Below are positions 50,667 through 60,847 of a DNA stretch of 64,000 nt, in pieces. The notes beneath the pieces are model-generated. The model saw nothing but the letters and a program-made list of their open reading frames with translations. It did no database searches and had not been told where the DNA came from. This stretch comes from Pseudaminobacter soli (ex Zhang et al. 2022) (GTDB taxonomy: Bacteria; Pseudomonadota; Alphaproteobacteria; Rhizobiales; Rhizobiaceae), in assembly GCF_014595955.1 (NCBI RefSeq), contig NZ_JABVCF010000001.1:124001-188000 (forward strand). The letters run 5' to 3'. Positions within the stretch are counted from its first letter, which is position 1. The number at the start of each line of letters is the position of its first letter. A program made the position numbers and the translations under genes.

Positions 50667-53600
50667 ATGGCGCAGATCGTCGATGCCGCTGGCCGGGTGA
50701 CGTATCGAGCCGGAAGGTTTTACGGATCGCCGGAAGATCTGGCGAAGCTCGGAATACCGAATTCGGCCCCTCCCCCGCCTCCGCCGCAACCCAGGCCGGC
50801 AGAGCCGCCAAAGGTCACGCCGTTCCTCCCTCGAAACGAGCCGCTCGCCCAGCCGGCCCTCGTGCAGCCAAAGTTTACGCCGCTACTGCAACCCGCGGGC
50901 CTTTCGGAAGGGATATTCAACGATCTGGCCGCCGGCAAGAGCACCGAGCAGGTCGCCCAAGAGCGCGGCATGACCCGCGAAGCAGTGATCGCGGCACTGG
51001 CCGGGGGCAATGCGCCGGTCGTGACCCCTCCGACCAGCGACAATGGCGATGTGCGCACCACCGTCATCAACGACGCGCAGGGCCGAACCGTCACGGAGCA
51101 CTACGACTTTCAGCAGGGAACCTATTACACGACAGTCCAGAACAACCCGCATTCGGCGCCGGTGGCCAATCCGGTTCGCGACGAATTGGGCTGGAAGGTG
51201 GAGCAAACGCACAACGCTCAGACGGGAACGAACACAAGGACGCGGATCGACGATCTCGATACGGGCAATACGGTCGTCGAGACGAGCCATGGTAATGGAG
51301 CCGAGGTCAAAGCCACAGTCTTTCGGGATGAAACATCCAACGTCGTTGTGACTGGCCCGGATGGCAGGAAGGTGGAACTCGCGCCCTGGCAATCTGCTCC
51401 CGGCAGGCCGGACCAGACTTCGCATCTCGTGCGTCCGCCTCATCTGCAGAACTTCATCGGGCCGGTGGCTGCAGAGAACATGCGTCCGGTCGGCGGCGAC
51501 CAGAGCATTCCATCCATCGAGAAAGAATTGGCCGAAGGGCGCAGCCTTGACGACATTGCCGAGACGCGTGGCATCAGCCGCGATCAGGTCGTGGCGGGCA
51601 TGCAGGCGGCCGGCATGACGGTCAAGGAGACGCAAACCAGCGTGGGGCATGTCGTCGAGGTGACTGAGCCGCAGAGCGGGCAGACGACTACCTATACCCG
51701 CGACTACGACCATGACTCGACCGGCGTGACTTTCACCAAGCCGAACGGCAACAGCACCAGCGATTCCGTCGACGGTAACGGCGTGACAACGCATACCGAA
51801 AGAAACGCCGAGACCGGCGCGCTGACAACGCGAGAGGTCGATCCCAAGTCGAATTCGACAACCGACACCCGAATTGACGAGGATGGCCGCAAGACCGAGA
51901 TCGTCACCGTCAGGGCCGCGAACGGCAAGGAAGAGAAAACGACGACCGTCACCTTCAACGGCTATCGGCTGACGACAGCGCCGGATGGTAAGAAGACGCT
52001 GACCAACTCCAGCAATGGCGACCAGCAGGCGATCAAGCCAGGCTCCTTACAGGATGCCTTCGCGACGATGCTGATGGAGGCGACACCCAACAGCAAGGAT
52101 CCCGCGATTGCCAGGCAAGGACTTGCGACGAAGGCATTCGCGGAAAGCCAACTCGCCCAGGACCGCCTGCCTGAAATCGAGCGCCAGGCAACGGCAGCAA
52201 CGCAGAGCAGAATAGAAGCTGAACGCAAATACGGCACCGGCAGGCCCACGCAACCTACGCTCAATCCGGATGGCAAGGTCATCGACCCGATTGGCGCGCC
52301 GCCGCAAGGATCGTCCGGGCAACTGAACGGCGACCGGTCCGTCAAATGGGTGCCGATCAACGTCAACGGCGCCTGGACCTGGGTGCATCCGGAAGTCGCC
52401 AAGGCGACTTTGGCCGAATCGGCCGCGAACTCCAGGCTCGTCGAGACAAACTCGCTGATCACTGCCAACGAGGCCGATCTCCAAGTCTACGTCAAGACGC
52501 CTGCCTTCGACGGCACGATGAAGGAACTGCGGACGCAGGTCAACGAGGCTTTGGCGCCTCATGGTCTGCAATGGAATCCGGCAACGACACGGGGCACGCT
52601 CGCCGACACGCAGCGTACTCAGACCTTGGCACACAATGCGCACGGCCAGGCCGCCGACGCACGCCAACACTACGAGCAGGCCGTGACCTCGCTCGACCAA
52701 GCGATCAACAAACAGGCGGCAATGCCATTCTATCCGGATGGGAGGACGCCAGTCATCACCGCAGCCGGATCCAACTACAATTACGAAGCCGAAGTCGCCA
52801 AAGGGAAACAGGCGAGAGCGGAGGTCAACAAGCTATTCTCCGATGTCGACCTGAAAACCAAGGCTGGCGACAAGGCGACAATCGACTTCAACGTCAGCAT
52901 CACCGGAGCAATCGAGGCGCCGCCCGGCACACTGCCGCAGAATGCCCAGCCGGTCGAGATCGAGATTGGTGGGCAAAAGCTGCAGGTCGCCCCCGAAATG
53001 GCTCGAGCCTATGACAGTTCGGGGGACATCACGGCGCTGTCGAATGGCGGCAAACCGATTCGCGTTCAGGTTGATGTCACGCGACCGGACGGGACGGAAG
53101 GCAGGGAATGGCGTTGGGTCGCTCCCGAGACTGCGCTCCAGTCCATAAGCGCCGCGCAGCAATTGCGGATGAGCGAGGCCTACAACACCTATTTCGACGC
53201 GGTTCATACCGACGCCGCCCTGGGGTTGAAGATTGAGGACATCAAGTCTCGGGCCATCGCCGATTACCGTCAGACAATGCCCCATCATTTCGACCCGGAC
53301 GGCTATCGAAACGCGGCCGGGGAGCACACGGGCAAACTGATCGACAGCGAGGTTGTCATCAAGGACGGTCGGCTGATTCTGCGCAACCACTATGAAAACG
53401 ATGTTTTCACCGGCGAGGACGGCCACGTCCTCGAGGTGGCTCTGGCGGTGAACCCGAATGACGGGAACTACACCCAGGAGATGCGCAACCGGCCCGTCAA
53501 TCGGGAGTGGGCCGATCTGGCTGGTCCGGCTAGCGAGGCTAACGCATGCGTCGCTTCACCTCTGTCGGCCGCAAAGGCCGACGTCGAAATTGCGTCGCTC

Positions 53601-56600
53601 AAGGTGAACCAACTGATCAACAGTGGCATCACGGAAAATATCGTAGCGATCGACAAGCAGTTGCCCAGCCTTCGGACCGATTTCGACAAGCTGGTGCAGA
53701 CACATGGAACCGGAACGACCGCGGCGCCGGAAGGCACGCTGGCGCAGGGCGAGACGCCCGTGTCGATCACGGTCGGCGGGCAGACCATTCGGGTCGCACC
53801 GGATGTTGCGGAGAAATTCAAGTCGCAAGGCGCTGCTGCCCTGACGGGAAGCAACAAGGCGGTCTACGCAGATATCGAGATCCCGTCCCCTGATGGAACT
53901 ACATCCCAGTTGCGTGGCTGGGTGAACCCTCAATTGGCTCTGGCAGGCGTAAGGTTGGCGGATGCCGAGATGCAAAGGAGCCAGCTAACACAAACCAAAA
54001 GCATGCTCGACAACAGCATCGCTTACAATGAAATGCGACTGAGAAATCCGGATCTCCTGACGACAGGCACGACAGAAGCGGAATATCTCGAACGCGACCA
54101 GCAGGGCGCGCTCGATGGGATCTACCAGTCGCGATACCAAAACCTGCTGGATTCGGGATTCAACAACGATTTCCAGGCGCTGAGCGACACCGACCTGGCT
54201 CAGACCATCGAACGGACCGCCGGCATCGATCCGAGCACCGAGGATGGTCGCGAGGCGCGGCAGAAGATCATCGACGAGATTTACGAAACGGGCGGCGAGA
54301 ATGCAGAGGTCCGGGTCGTGCCTATCTTCTATTCCGAGGAAGGCAGGGCTGCGCATCAAACCGCACTTTATGCGGTGAAGACCGACGACGGCACGAAATA
54401 CATCGACGCTGCAGGCCAGAAATTCGACGACCTCGGCGACTTCCAGGACAACAACCGCCAGTTCTCCGAGCATGGCAAACTGATCGTGCCGAAGGATCTG
54501 GAGATGAATCCCGGCGCTGACGGCAGGATCTCGCTGGAAGTCGTCCACGCACGCAACGTCTCGAACTGGGACAAGGTGGTCGATCCCGTTGTCGGCATTG
54601 TCGGTGGTGTTGCGACGGTCCTGTCCTTTACGCCGCTGGCGCCGGTCGCTGCCCCGATCGCGATCGGCAGCGGCATGTATCTCGCCGGTCGGACGGCCTT
54701 CAAGCAGGCCGATTATCTGAACCATGGCGGCGAATGGGGCGATCGCGAGTCGCTGATGAATATGGGGATGATCGCGGCCACGGCGCTGCCCCTCGGCGGC
54801 AGTGCCCTGCGCAGCATCGGGATGGTGCGCGCCGGCATTCCGGCCAGCCGCGCGTTACCAGGCAGTATCGGCGCGCTGCCGACGAAATCCGGCACTGTCA
54901 CGCTTGCCGGACGAGAATTCGCCTACAACGTGTCGCCCTATGCCACGCAAGTCGCCAACTATACCCGCACGGCAGGCGGGCTGAACATGGCCGCCCACGG
55001 GCTGGACGCCACCGCCATGACGATCGGCGCGCCACTTGTCGTGCAATCAGGTGTCGACCTTGCGATGCATGGCGGCGACATGTCCGGACTTGAGCTGGCG
55101 AACAGCGTGCTCGGTCTGGGAACCGGCGTGATGGGTACCGGTGCGGGGGTGAGGACCATCGCGAGCTACCGGCCCGGCCGCGGAACCGCAAATCCACCTG
55201 AGGCACCCGCTCAGCAAGTGCCAGTGCTCGAACCGGATGCCATCATCATTCCTGGCGAAAATAGCGGACCGTCAAGTTCAACACGGTCGACGCCAGACCT
55301 CACACCGATCGCCGGACGTAGCAATCCCGATATTGTTCGGGTTCGCGCCGAAGACGGCCAGATGGTCGGTGCCGTGATCTTCGGCGACCAGCCGGCGAGC
55401 GCAGACGCCATCTTCGTACCCAAGCATGGGAGTGTGCCGCGGTTGCCCGAAGGCTCGAGTTCCCCGGTCGACCTCAATCCGACTGCCGGCGAGATCAAAC
55501 CATTCTCCGACGGATCGTGGGCTCCTCAGTCTGAGTTGCCTTATGGCGGCAGTATGGACCAGAGCAAGCTGCAGTATACAAGCGGCAAAGATCGGACACC
55601 GTTTCCAGCGACCTATCTGGAAGCATCTCCTGACGGTAAACCGCTTTCGCCGGAACAGATGCAGGCTCGTTACGAGCGCGAGTCAGAATACTATTCGGCC
55701 CGGGAGATGGCCGAACGCTACGGACCAAACGGGCCCCAGTTGCCGCAAAAGTCCCTGCGAGAGAAGCTGCCCGACTTCCGGCTCTCCCTCACGTTCCGGG
55801 TCCGTATGAATACCGGCGAATATCTGGGTACCGGATCGCCCACGATCGGTTCGGTCGGTTTTGGCGTGGGCACAAAGACAGACTTCGGCGTGATTGGGTG
55901 GTCGATACTCGACAGTATCAGCCAAGGGAGTCTGATCCCGTTGAAGGACGCGCTTGGCACGCAAGGCGTCGTGTCCATGCGGGCAAGAGAATACCTTAAT
56001 ATCACCAGCCTTCAGGCAGGCCTTTGGCCGGTCTCCAATCAGACAGCGTTTCCCGTGCGCGCCGGTGACTTGTTCAAGGTCGTGCAGAACGCGATTTTCA
56101 CGAACCGTTCCGGATATGAAATCGAACCGCGCGCCGCCGCCATTGTAGGAAAAACTCCCGGCGAGTCCGACGCCGCAACCGTGATCGAGATGGAGTATTC
56201 GCCATCGCTCAAGGGCGAGAACGTCACGCTCAACGACGGTGAGCGCGATTTCTTCGGAGTGCCGGCTGACAACGAGGCTGGCCATGTCAGGATCGAGGAC
56301 ACGCTGCCGTTCGACCGGGTGATGAGCGAGTTCAAGGCCGGTCTGCGTCTGCCCGTACTGGCGAACCATGTCGACGCCATCGATCAGCTTCCGCGTATGG
56401 GTTACGAGAAGCGCCCGGAATCGCCAGCGAAGGACACGCTAAAAGCAGGTGATGTCGTCTCTCGCGAGGCCTACGACCAGATACAGGCGGCGCTGGGCTC
56501 CACAAATCTGAAAGTCCAGTTCGCGGTTAAGGACCCGCAGGCAGCCGCACAACTCGTCGAGGCACTTAACCGGGGAGACGGCGTCACAACCATCCACGAG

Positions 56601-59570
56601 CTTGTCGAAACCGGGCAGATCGACCCGTCGACGGCGATCTCGTACGCTGAAGGTCCGATCAAGAGCGGTATGCGTCTCTCGGCCGTACCCGGCAAGGCGC
56701 CCTTCGAACATATCAAGCTGCCGACAGGCGAAACCAGGCGCGTTCACAGTCGCGAAGCCATGCTCGTGGACGTCATATTCAACGACAGCAACAGGCTGCC
56801 GGGCTTTCTCGCCTTCAACCCTGACAAGTTCGTGACGTCGAAGAGCTACAAGATCAAGGGTAAGGCGAACGAGTGGCGCAACTCGCATCTTCCCGACAGC
56901 TTGCACTCCGGGCGGCCGCCACAATCACGCTCGATGCAGACGGACGGCAACATCTACGAAAACCTCTATGGCCAGTATGGGACGCCAGCAACGCGCCGAA
57001 CCGTCTCGCTGTCGACAGGGATGCTGCCGCTCGGACCTATTGCGGTCAGCATCGAGGGAAGAGGACAATACAAGAGCCCTGCGCGAAGCGAACCGCGTTC
57101 GATCGCCAAGGACCGCTACACGACCATGGAAATCCGTGGCGGAGACGGTGAGGTTTACAGCTTCCATGCGCCGGAATGGCTCGGGCGTGCAGCGGCTTCC
57201 CGGGATGGTTCGGCATTTATGATCCCGAAAGGCGCCAAGGCGTCGCTGAAGCGTTTCCTTGACGATCTGGGCGAGAATGCGCGTCCGGATCAGCAGGAGA
57301 TGATCGAGAGCTTCTGGAGCGGCTCCGGTTCCAAGATCGTCGATGGCACGTTCCTGCGGCGCAACGATGCGGCAGCCGTGCACACATTCCTGGCCGGATA
57401 TGCGGAACGCAGCGGCAATATTAGCCTCTTTCCACTAGGCGATCATCAGCCCATCCGGCTTGGCTCCCTTCTTCCGCCAGAGGTCAAGGCGCCTGCCGCA
57501 AAGCAGGTGCGCTCCTTGTCGGCCGATGATATCGCCAAGCTGTCTCGCGCCGAGCTTATCTCCATCGAACCGCGGCACATCGGACAGCTCAAGCCCGAAC
57601 AGTTAAGCGGCCTGACGCCGGGCCAGATGGCTTTGCTGACCTACGACCAGATTGCGGCCTTGCGGCCGAGCCAATTGCGGGCATTGGGCGCCGATCAGTT
57701 CAACGCGATCAGGCCGAGCCGCGTCGCCGCCATCCCGCCCGGGCGGATCGCCAACATGAATGCGGACCAAGTGGCCGCGTTCTCGCCGGTTCAACTGCAG
57801 CAACTCACCCCCGCTCAGCGTCTGAAGATCACGCCCGATCAATTGGCAAGGCTTGACCAACGCCGGTTGGAGACCCTCGGACCGCATCTTTCGCAGATGC
57901 AAGGGCGGCAATTCGCCAAGCTGGATAAGACGCAGTTTGGCATCCTGAGCGAGAATGGTGCTCTGCCTCTGTTCTCAAGACAGCAGTTGCGGGCCATTCC
58001 CGATACGAGGATTGCCGCGATCGATGTCGCTAAACTCAGCCCGGAGCAGGTGTCGTGGTTGGCCGACAAGCAGGTCGCGGCGTTGACGCGCGACCAGTTG
58101 GGCGCGTTCACGGTTAATCATATCGAAGCGCTGACCCGACCGCAGATCGAGGCCATGACGCCGAAGCAGTTTGAAGAGTTGAGCCCCGGTCAGTTCCGTA
58201 GGTTCACGATCGACCAGTTCGAATGGATGAACACGGACCAGATCAACGCGCTCTCGGTGCACCAGTTGACGGCTTTCAAGGCTGCCTACGGGAGAACGAT
58301 GACGCCGGATCAGCGGAATCTAGTGGATGGCGCGTTGGTCTATTCGCGCGTCAAAGAACACCAGGCGGCGCTTGAAACCTTCGGCACCATGGCGACTTCG
58401 TCCTACGTGCTGTGGAGTTCGCTGCCTCCGCATTGGACTGCGACAGCAAGTGGCGTGGCATTTGCGCTACGCGGCGTAGTCTTCAGCGCACAATCGATCT
58501 TACCCAATGCAACGGCATCGCACACGAAGCTTGGCCGTGCGCTAAATCTCTCCAGCGGACTTTCGTTCATTCTCTCCTCGCCCGGATCTGCGGTGCCGCT
58601 GATCCAGGGCGGATCAAACCCGCTCGTGAACGGCACCTTCACGCTGGGCAATATGATCTACGGCACCAAGTCGACAATGCAGGCCTTCACGGGTCGCACA
58701 GCGATGCGCCTGCTTGGCGACCATGTCGGCAACGCCGCCTATCTCAGCGGTTCGATCGCCTATGCCGCGCAGAATTTGCATTCGCCGCTCGGATGGATTT
58801 CCGGCGGACTGTTCACCCTGGGCAGTGCTGAATTCTGGGCCTCGGCCATCAGAGCGGACAAGCTGAACCGGCAATCTTTGCCACGTACCGAGGCCGATAT
58901 TGCCGCGGCAGCAAAGTCCGACAAGCGCTGGGCGATCGCAGACCGCCTCGCGTTGGGGGCAACCTTCGGAGTCGGCATGTTCCTCTTCGCGTGGGACACG
59001 TTGGACGGCCAGCCATGGAAAGTCGCCAGCACCGACGGGAACAATCCAGATGCGCCGGACAAGACGCCCAGCCCGGATGACGATATGACGACACCAGACG
59101 ACACGCCGCCTCCGACGGGCGAGCCGAAAAAGCCGGACGAGCCACAATTTGCGATCACTTCGGAAATCGGCCTCAGCCTGCGCGAGGCGCCGAACGCGCA
59201 TGCTGATCGCCTCGGTGTCCTGCAGCCGGATGCGCTGGTACGCGAAACCGGCCCTCGCGAGACGGATAGCGGCGGGACCGTATGGGCCCCGGTGCGAGTA
59301 TTCGACATTGAGGGAAAGGAACTGCATGGCTGGGTGCGCGCCGATTATCTCGCTGCGCATCCCGAAGGCGCTCAGGACAAGTCAGGGCGTTTCAACCCCG
59401 AGCTTGAGAAGCAGGGCTATAGCGCCGTCATAGTCCAGAACAGGGACAGCATCATCGGCCTAGCGATTCACCACGAAAAGAGCATCTCGGAGACGGTAGC
59501 GCTGAATTTGGAACATATCGCCAATCCGAGTCTGCTGTTTGCGGGAGACCGGGTCTACCTGCCTCGGTAG
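50667..59570 (+). CDS. 2967-residue giant protein with octapeptide repeats, SH3b and LysM
   Basis: The largest gene in the window. No signal peptide. After a Pro-rich segment (residues 30-75) two HTH-like modules recur (near 79-112 and 281-315: EQVAQERGMTREAVIAAL, DDIAETRGISRDQVVAGM). A 70-residue unit is duplicated (about 754-828 and 1024-1097: GGQKLQVAPEM, GGQTIRVAPDV). A DUF4781-like region (about 1215-1380) ends in a hydrophobic stretch. An octapeptide-repeat stretch (2281-2550), hydrophobic helices (2575-2780), an SH3b domain (2828-2895) and a final LysM (2922-2967) follow. I noticed only one Cys. Under promoter B, it is probably exported by this system. Confidence 0.85.
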   Translation: MAQIVDAAGRVTYRAGRFYGSPEDLAKLGIPNSAPPPPPPQPRPAEPPKVTPFLPRNEPLAQPALVQPKFTPLLQPAGLSEGIFNDLAAGKSTEQVAQERGMTREAVIAALAGGNAPVVTPPTSDNGDVRTTVINDAQGRTVTEHYDFQQGTYYTTVQNNPHSAPVANPVRDELGWKVEQTHNAQTGTNTRTRIDDLDTGNTVVETSHGNGAEVKATVFRDETSNVVVTGPDGRKVELAPWQSAPGRPDQTSHLVRPPHLQNFIGPVAAENMRPVGGDQSIPSIEKELAEGRSLDDIAETRGISRDQVVAGMQAAGMTVKETQTSVGHVVEVTEPQSGQTTTYTRDYDHDSTGVTFTKPNGNSTSDSVDGNGVTTHTERNAETGALTTREVDPKSNSTTDTRIDEDGRKTEIVTVRAANGKEEKTTTVTFNGYRLTTAPDGKKTLTNSSNGDQQAIKPGSLQDAFATMLMEATPNSKDPAIARQGLATKAFAESQLAQDRLPEIERQATAATQSRIEAERKYGTGRPTQPTLNPDGKVIDPIGAPPQGSSGQLNGDRSVKWVPINVNGAWTWVHPEVAKATLAESAANSRLVETNSLITANEADLQVYVKTPAFDGTMKELRTQVNEALAPHGLQWNPATTRGTLADTQRTQTLAHNAHGQAADARQHYEQAVTSLDQAINKQAAMPFYPDGRTPVITAAGSNYNYEAEVAKGKQARAEVNKLFSDVDLKTKAGDKATIDFNVSITGAIEAPPGTLPQNAQPVEIEIGGQKLQVAPEMARAYDSSGDITALSNGGKPIRVQVDVTRPDGTEGREWRWVAPETALQSISAAQQLRMSEAYNTYFDAVHTDAALGLKIEDIKSRAIADYRQTMPHHFDPDGYRNAAGEHTGKLIDSEVVIKDGRLILRNHYENDVFTGEDGHVLEVALAVNPNDGNYTQEMRNRPVNREWADLAGPASEANACVASPLSAAKADVEIASLKVNQLINSGITENIVAIDKQLPSLRTDFDKLVQTHGTGTTAAPEGTLAQGETPVSITVGGQTIRVAPDVAEKFKSQGAAALTGSNKAVYADIEIPSPDGTTSQLRGWVNPQLALAGVRLADAEMQRSQLTQTKSMLDNSIAYNEMRLRNPDLLTTGTTEAEYLERDQQGALDGIYQSRYQNLLDSGFNNDFQALSDTDLAQTIERTAGIDPSTEDGREARQKIIDEIYETGGENAEVRVVPIFYSEEGRAAHQTALYAVKTDDGTKYIDAAGQKFDDLGDFQDNNRQFSEHGKLIVPKDLEMNPGADGRISLEVVHARNVSNWDKVVDPVVGIVGGVATVLSFTPLAPVAAPIAIGSGMYLAGRTAFKQADYLNHGGEWGDRESLMNMGMIAATALPLGGSALRSIGMVRAGIPASRALPGSIGALPTKSGTVTLAGREFAYNVSPYATQVANYTRTAGGLNMAAHGLDATAMTIGAPLVVQSGVDLAMHGGDMSGLELANSVLGLGTGVMGTGAGVRTIASYRPGRGTANPPEAPAQQVPVLEPDAIIIPGENSGPSSSTRSTPDLTPIAGRSNPDIVRVRAEDGQMVGAVIFGDQPASADAIFVPKHGSVPRLPEGSSSPVDLNPTAGEIKPFSDGSWAPQSELPYGGSMDQSKLQYTSGKDRTPFPATYLEASPDGKPLSPEQMQARYERESEYYSAREMAERYGPNGPQLPQKSLREKLPDFRLSLTFRVRMNTGEYLGTGSPTIGSVGFGVGTKTDFGVIGWSILDSISQGSLIPLKDALGTQGVVSMRAREYLNITSLQAGLWPVSNQTAFPVRAGDLFKVVQNAIFTNRSGYEIEPRAAAIVGKTPGESDAATVIEMEYSPSLKGENVTLNDGERDFFGVPADNEAGHVRIEDTLPFDRVMSEFKAGLRLPVLANHVDAIDQLPRMGYEKRPESPAKDTLKAGDVVSREAYDQIQAALGSTNLKVQFAVKDPQAAAQLVEALNRGDGVTTIHELVETGQIDPSTAISYAEGPIKSGMRLSAVPGKAPFEHIKLPTGETRRVHSREAMLVDVIFNDSNRLPGFLAFNPDKFVTSKSYKIKGKANEWRNSHLPDSLHSGRPPQSRSMQTDGNIYENLYGQYGTPATRRTVSLSTGMLPLGPIAVSIEGRGQYKSPARSEPRSIAKDRYTTMEIRGGDGEVYSFHAPEWLGRAAASRDGSAFMIPKGAKASLKRFLDDLGENARPDQQEMIESFWSGSGSKIVDGTFLRRNDAAAVHTFLAGYAERSGNISLFPLGDHQPIRLGSLLPPEVKAPAAKQVRSLSADDIAKLSRAELISIEPRHIGQLKPEQLSGLTPGQMALLTYDQIAALRPSQLRALGADQFNAIRPSRVAAIPPGRIANMNADQVAAFSPVQLQQLTPAQRLKITPDQLARLDQRRLETLGPHLSQMQGRQFAKLDKTQFGILSENGALPLFSRQQLRAIPDTRIAAIDVAKLSPEQVSWLADKQVAALTRDQLGAFTVNHIEALTRPQIEAMTPKQFEELSPGQFRRFTIDQFEWMNTDQINALSVHQLTAFKAAYGRTMTPDQRNLVDGALVYSRVKEHQAALETFGTMATSSYVLWSSLPPHWTATASGVAFALRGVVFSAQSILPNATASHTKLGRALNLSSGLSFILSSPGSAVPLIQGGSNPLVNGTFTLGNMIYGTKSTMQAFTGRTAMRLLGDHVGNAAYLSGSIAYAAQNLHSPLGWISGGLFTLGSAEFWASAIRADKLNRQSLPRTEADIAAAAKSDKRWAIADRLALGATFGVGMFLFAWDTLDGQPWKVASTDGNNPDAPDKTPSPDDDMTTPDDTPPPTGEPKKPDEPQFAITSEIGLSLREAPNAHADRLGVLQPDALVRETGPRETDSGGTVWAPVRVFDIEGKELHGWVRADYLAAHPEGAQDKSGRFNPELEKQGYSAVIVQNRDSIIGLAIHHEKSISETVALNLEHIANPSLLFAGDRVYLPR
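57505..58320 (+). repeat. Octapeptide-repeat region in the giant gene
   Basis: About thirty units of the form (T/S/R)-P-x-Q-(L/I/V)-x-x-(L/I), for example TPGQMALL, TYDQIAAL, RPSQLRAL, GADQFNAI, RPSRVAAI, PPGRIANM, NADQVAAF, SPVQLQQL, TPAQRLKI, TPDQLARL. The period is exactly eight residues over long runs, with some interruptions. It should make a regular solenoid or a fibre-like helix stack. The DNA of the units has diverged, so the array is old and kept by selection on protein. Confidence 0.85.
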
Positions 59571-59716
59571 CACGATGGCGTGCCGGATGGATGATCTGTT
59601 CAGGCTGACATATATTCCTCGGCGTTACGAAATGTGAAAACACGCAAAGCGAAGCCGGGTAAAAAGAATAAAATTGTCACTTTCCGCAGAAACTCGCGAA
59701 TCACAATGGCTTACTG

Positions 59717-59730
59717 TTTAGTCGACTAAA
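59717..59730. promoter_or_regulatory. Perfect 14-bp palindrome before an RpiR gene
   Basis: TTTAGTCGACTAAA is its own reverse complement. It lies 123 bases before the RpiR start at 59853, in a 282-base AT-richer gap (59571-59852) after the giant gene. Apart from this and an A-rich run (AAAAAGAATAAAATT) I see no gene in the gap. It is a likely operator. Confidence 0.55.
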
Positions 59731-59852
59731 TACGGCATCTTGGAAACGATCCCTGCTGTCAGTTTCCACATATTGGGCTTGCGATCTGTAGTTGAAGTCC
59801 TGCGCGCCAATTCATACGGTCGGGAGGGGGCGATGGAAAGGTATGCCAGTTC

Positions 59853-60617
59853 ATGGACATGATCGCCATTTCTGATCTTCTTCTTTCACATTTTAACAAG
59901 TTGCCCCCCCAACTGAAATTCGCAGCCTCCTATGTGCTGGAGCATCCTCGCGACGTGGCGTTGCTGTCTATGCGCAGTCAGGCGCGCAGTGCAGGCGTTT
60001 CTCACTCCACAATGATGCGACTGGCCGAATGGCTCGGCCTCGAGGGCTACGAAGCGCTGCGAGTGATCTATGCCAACAATCTGAGATATCTCCCGGAGAC
60101 GGAAGGGGACGTTTCGCCTATCCAGCCACCAGCATACCGTGCGCGACTGATGGCCAACCACGTGGCGGCGAGCCTGTCGCAGTTGGACAATCAAAGAAGC
60201 GCGGAGCAGCAATCAGCGGCTGCCGCTCTGTTGCAGGACGCAAGGGAGATCTGGTGCGTGGGCTCCTGCCTGGAGAAAGTCGTGGCCGACTGCCTGGCCC
60301 AGACTTTGGCGGAGCGGGAGTTGAGCGCCCAGTCGTTCGATGCAGGCGACGAGTCGGCGGTGAGTCAACTGCGGGAGAACCGAACAGGCTTAGCACTCCT
60401 TGCGGTGGGTTTGCATTCCGGAGACTGCCCGACGGTACGGTTGGCGACGCTGGCATCCAGGAGTGGCGCGAAGGTGATTGCTGTGACCAACTACGAGAAA
60501 TCTGCCCTGGCGCGGATCGCGGACGAGACTGTGCTGGTCGAAGCTCCCATTCCATCGACCTTTCCAAGCATGGTGCCAGCCATCGCTGCCGTGGAAATGA
60601 TTGCCGCTCGGCTCTGA
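59853..60617 (+). CDS. RpiR/MurR-family transcriptional regulator (first)
   Basis: A 254-residue regulator. The N-terminal HTH_6 domain is LPPQLKFAASYVLEHPRDVALLSMRSQARSAGVSHSTMMRLAEWLGLEGYEALRVIY, and the C-terminal SIS sugar-phosphate-binding domain covers about residues 125-240 (EIWCVGSCLEKVVADCLAQTLAE, LALLAVGLHSGDCPTVRLATLASRSGAKVIAVTN). It likely responds to a phosphosugar or similar. No catabolic gene is adjacent. The start is ATG 59853; an in-frame ATG follows two codons later. Confidence 0.9.
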   Translation: MDMIAISDLLLSHFNKLPPQLKFAASYVLEHPRDVALLSMRSQARSAGVSHSTMMRLAEWLGLEGYEALRVIYANNLRYLPETEGDVSPIQPPAYRARLMANHVAASLSQLDNQRSAEQQSAAAALLQDAREIWCVGSCLEKVVADCLAQTLAERELSAQSFDAGDESAVSQLRENRTGLALLAVGLHSGDCPTVRLATLASRSGAKVIAVTNYEKSALARIADETVLVEAPIPSTFPSMVPAIAAVEMIAARL

Positions 60618-60618
60618 G

Positions 60619-60648
60619 GCAATATCTGACTGGGCAGTCAGATATTGC
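60619..60648. terminator. 13-bp hairpin between converging RpiR genes
   Basis: GCAATATCTGACT (60619-60631) and AGTCAGATATTGC (60636-60648) pair perfectly around GGGC, starting right after the stop codon at 60617. No T-run is present on either side beyond TT. It lies between convergent genes and may serve the upstream one. The gap 60649-60847 holds no gene. Confidence 0.65.
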
Positions 60649-60847
60649 TTCAGACTGAACCTAAGAGGTTTTTTGCAAATTGGCCGAGCGAGCCGATGCA
60701 GCATGAGGCGGGTATTCGTCCACCAATGTCGGAATCGAGTCCCCGCCTGCACTGATGGTCTCGCTCGGATTTGCTGGTTCCCTCTGCCGAATGCCGACGC
60801 CCTTCGGACAGGGAAAGAAAAGTCAGGCCGGCCGGGCAGTACCCCTG

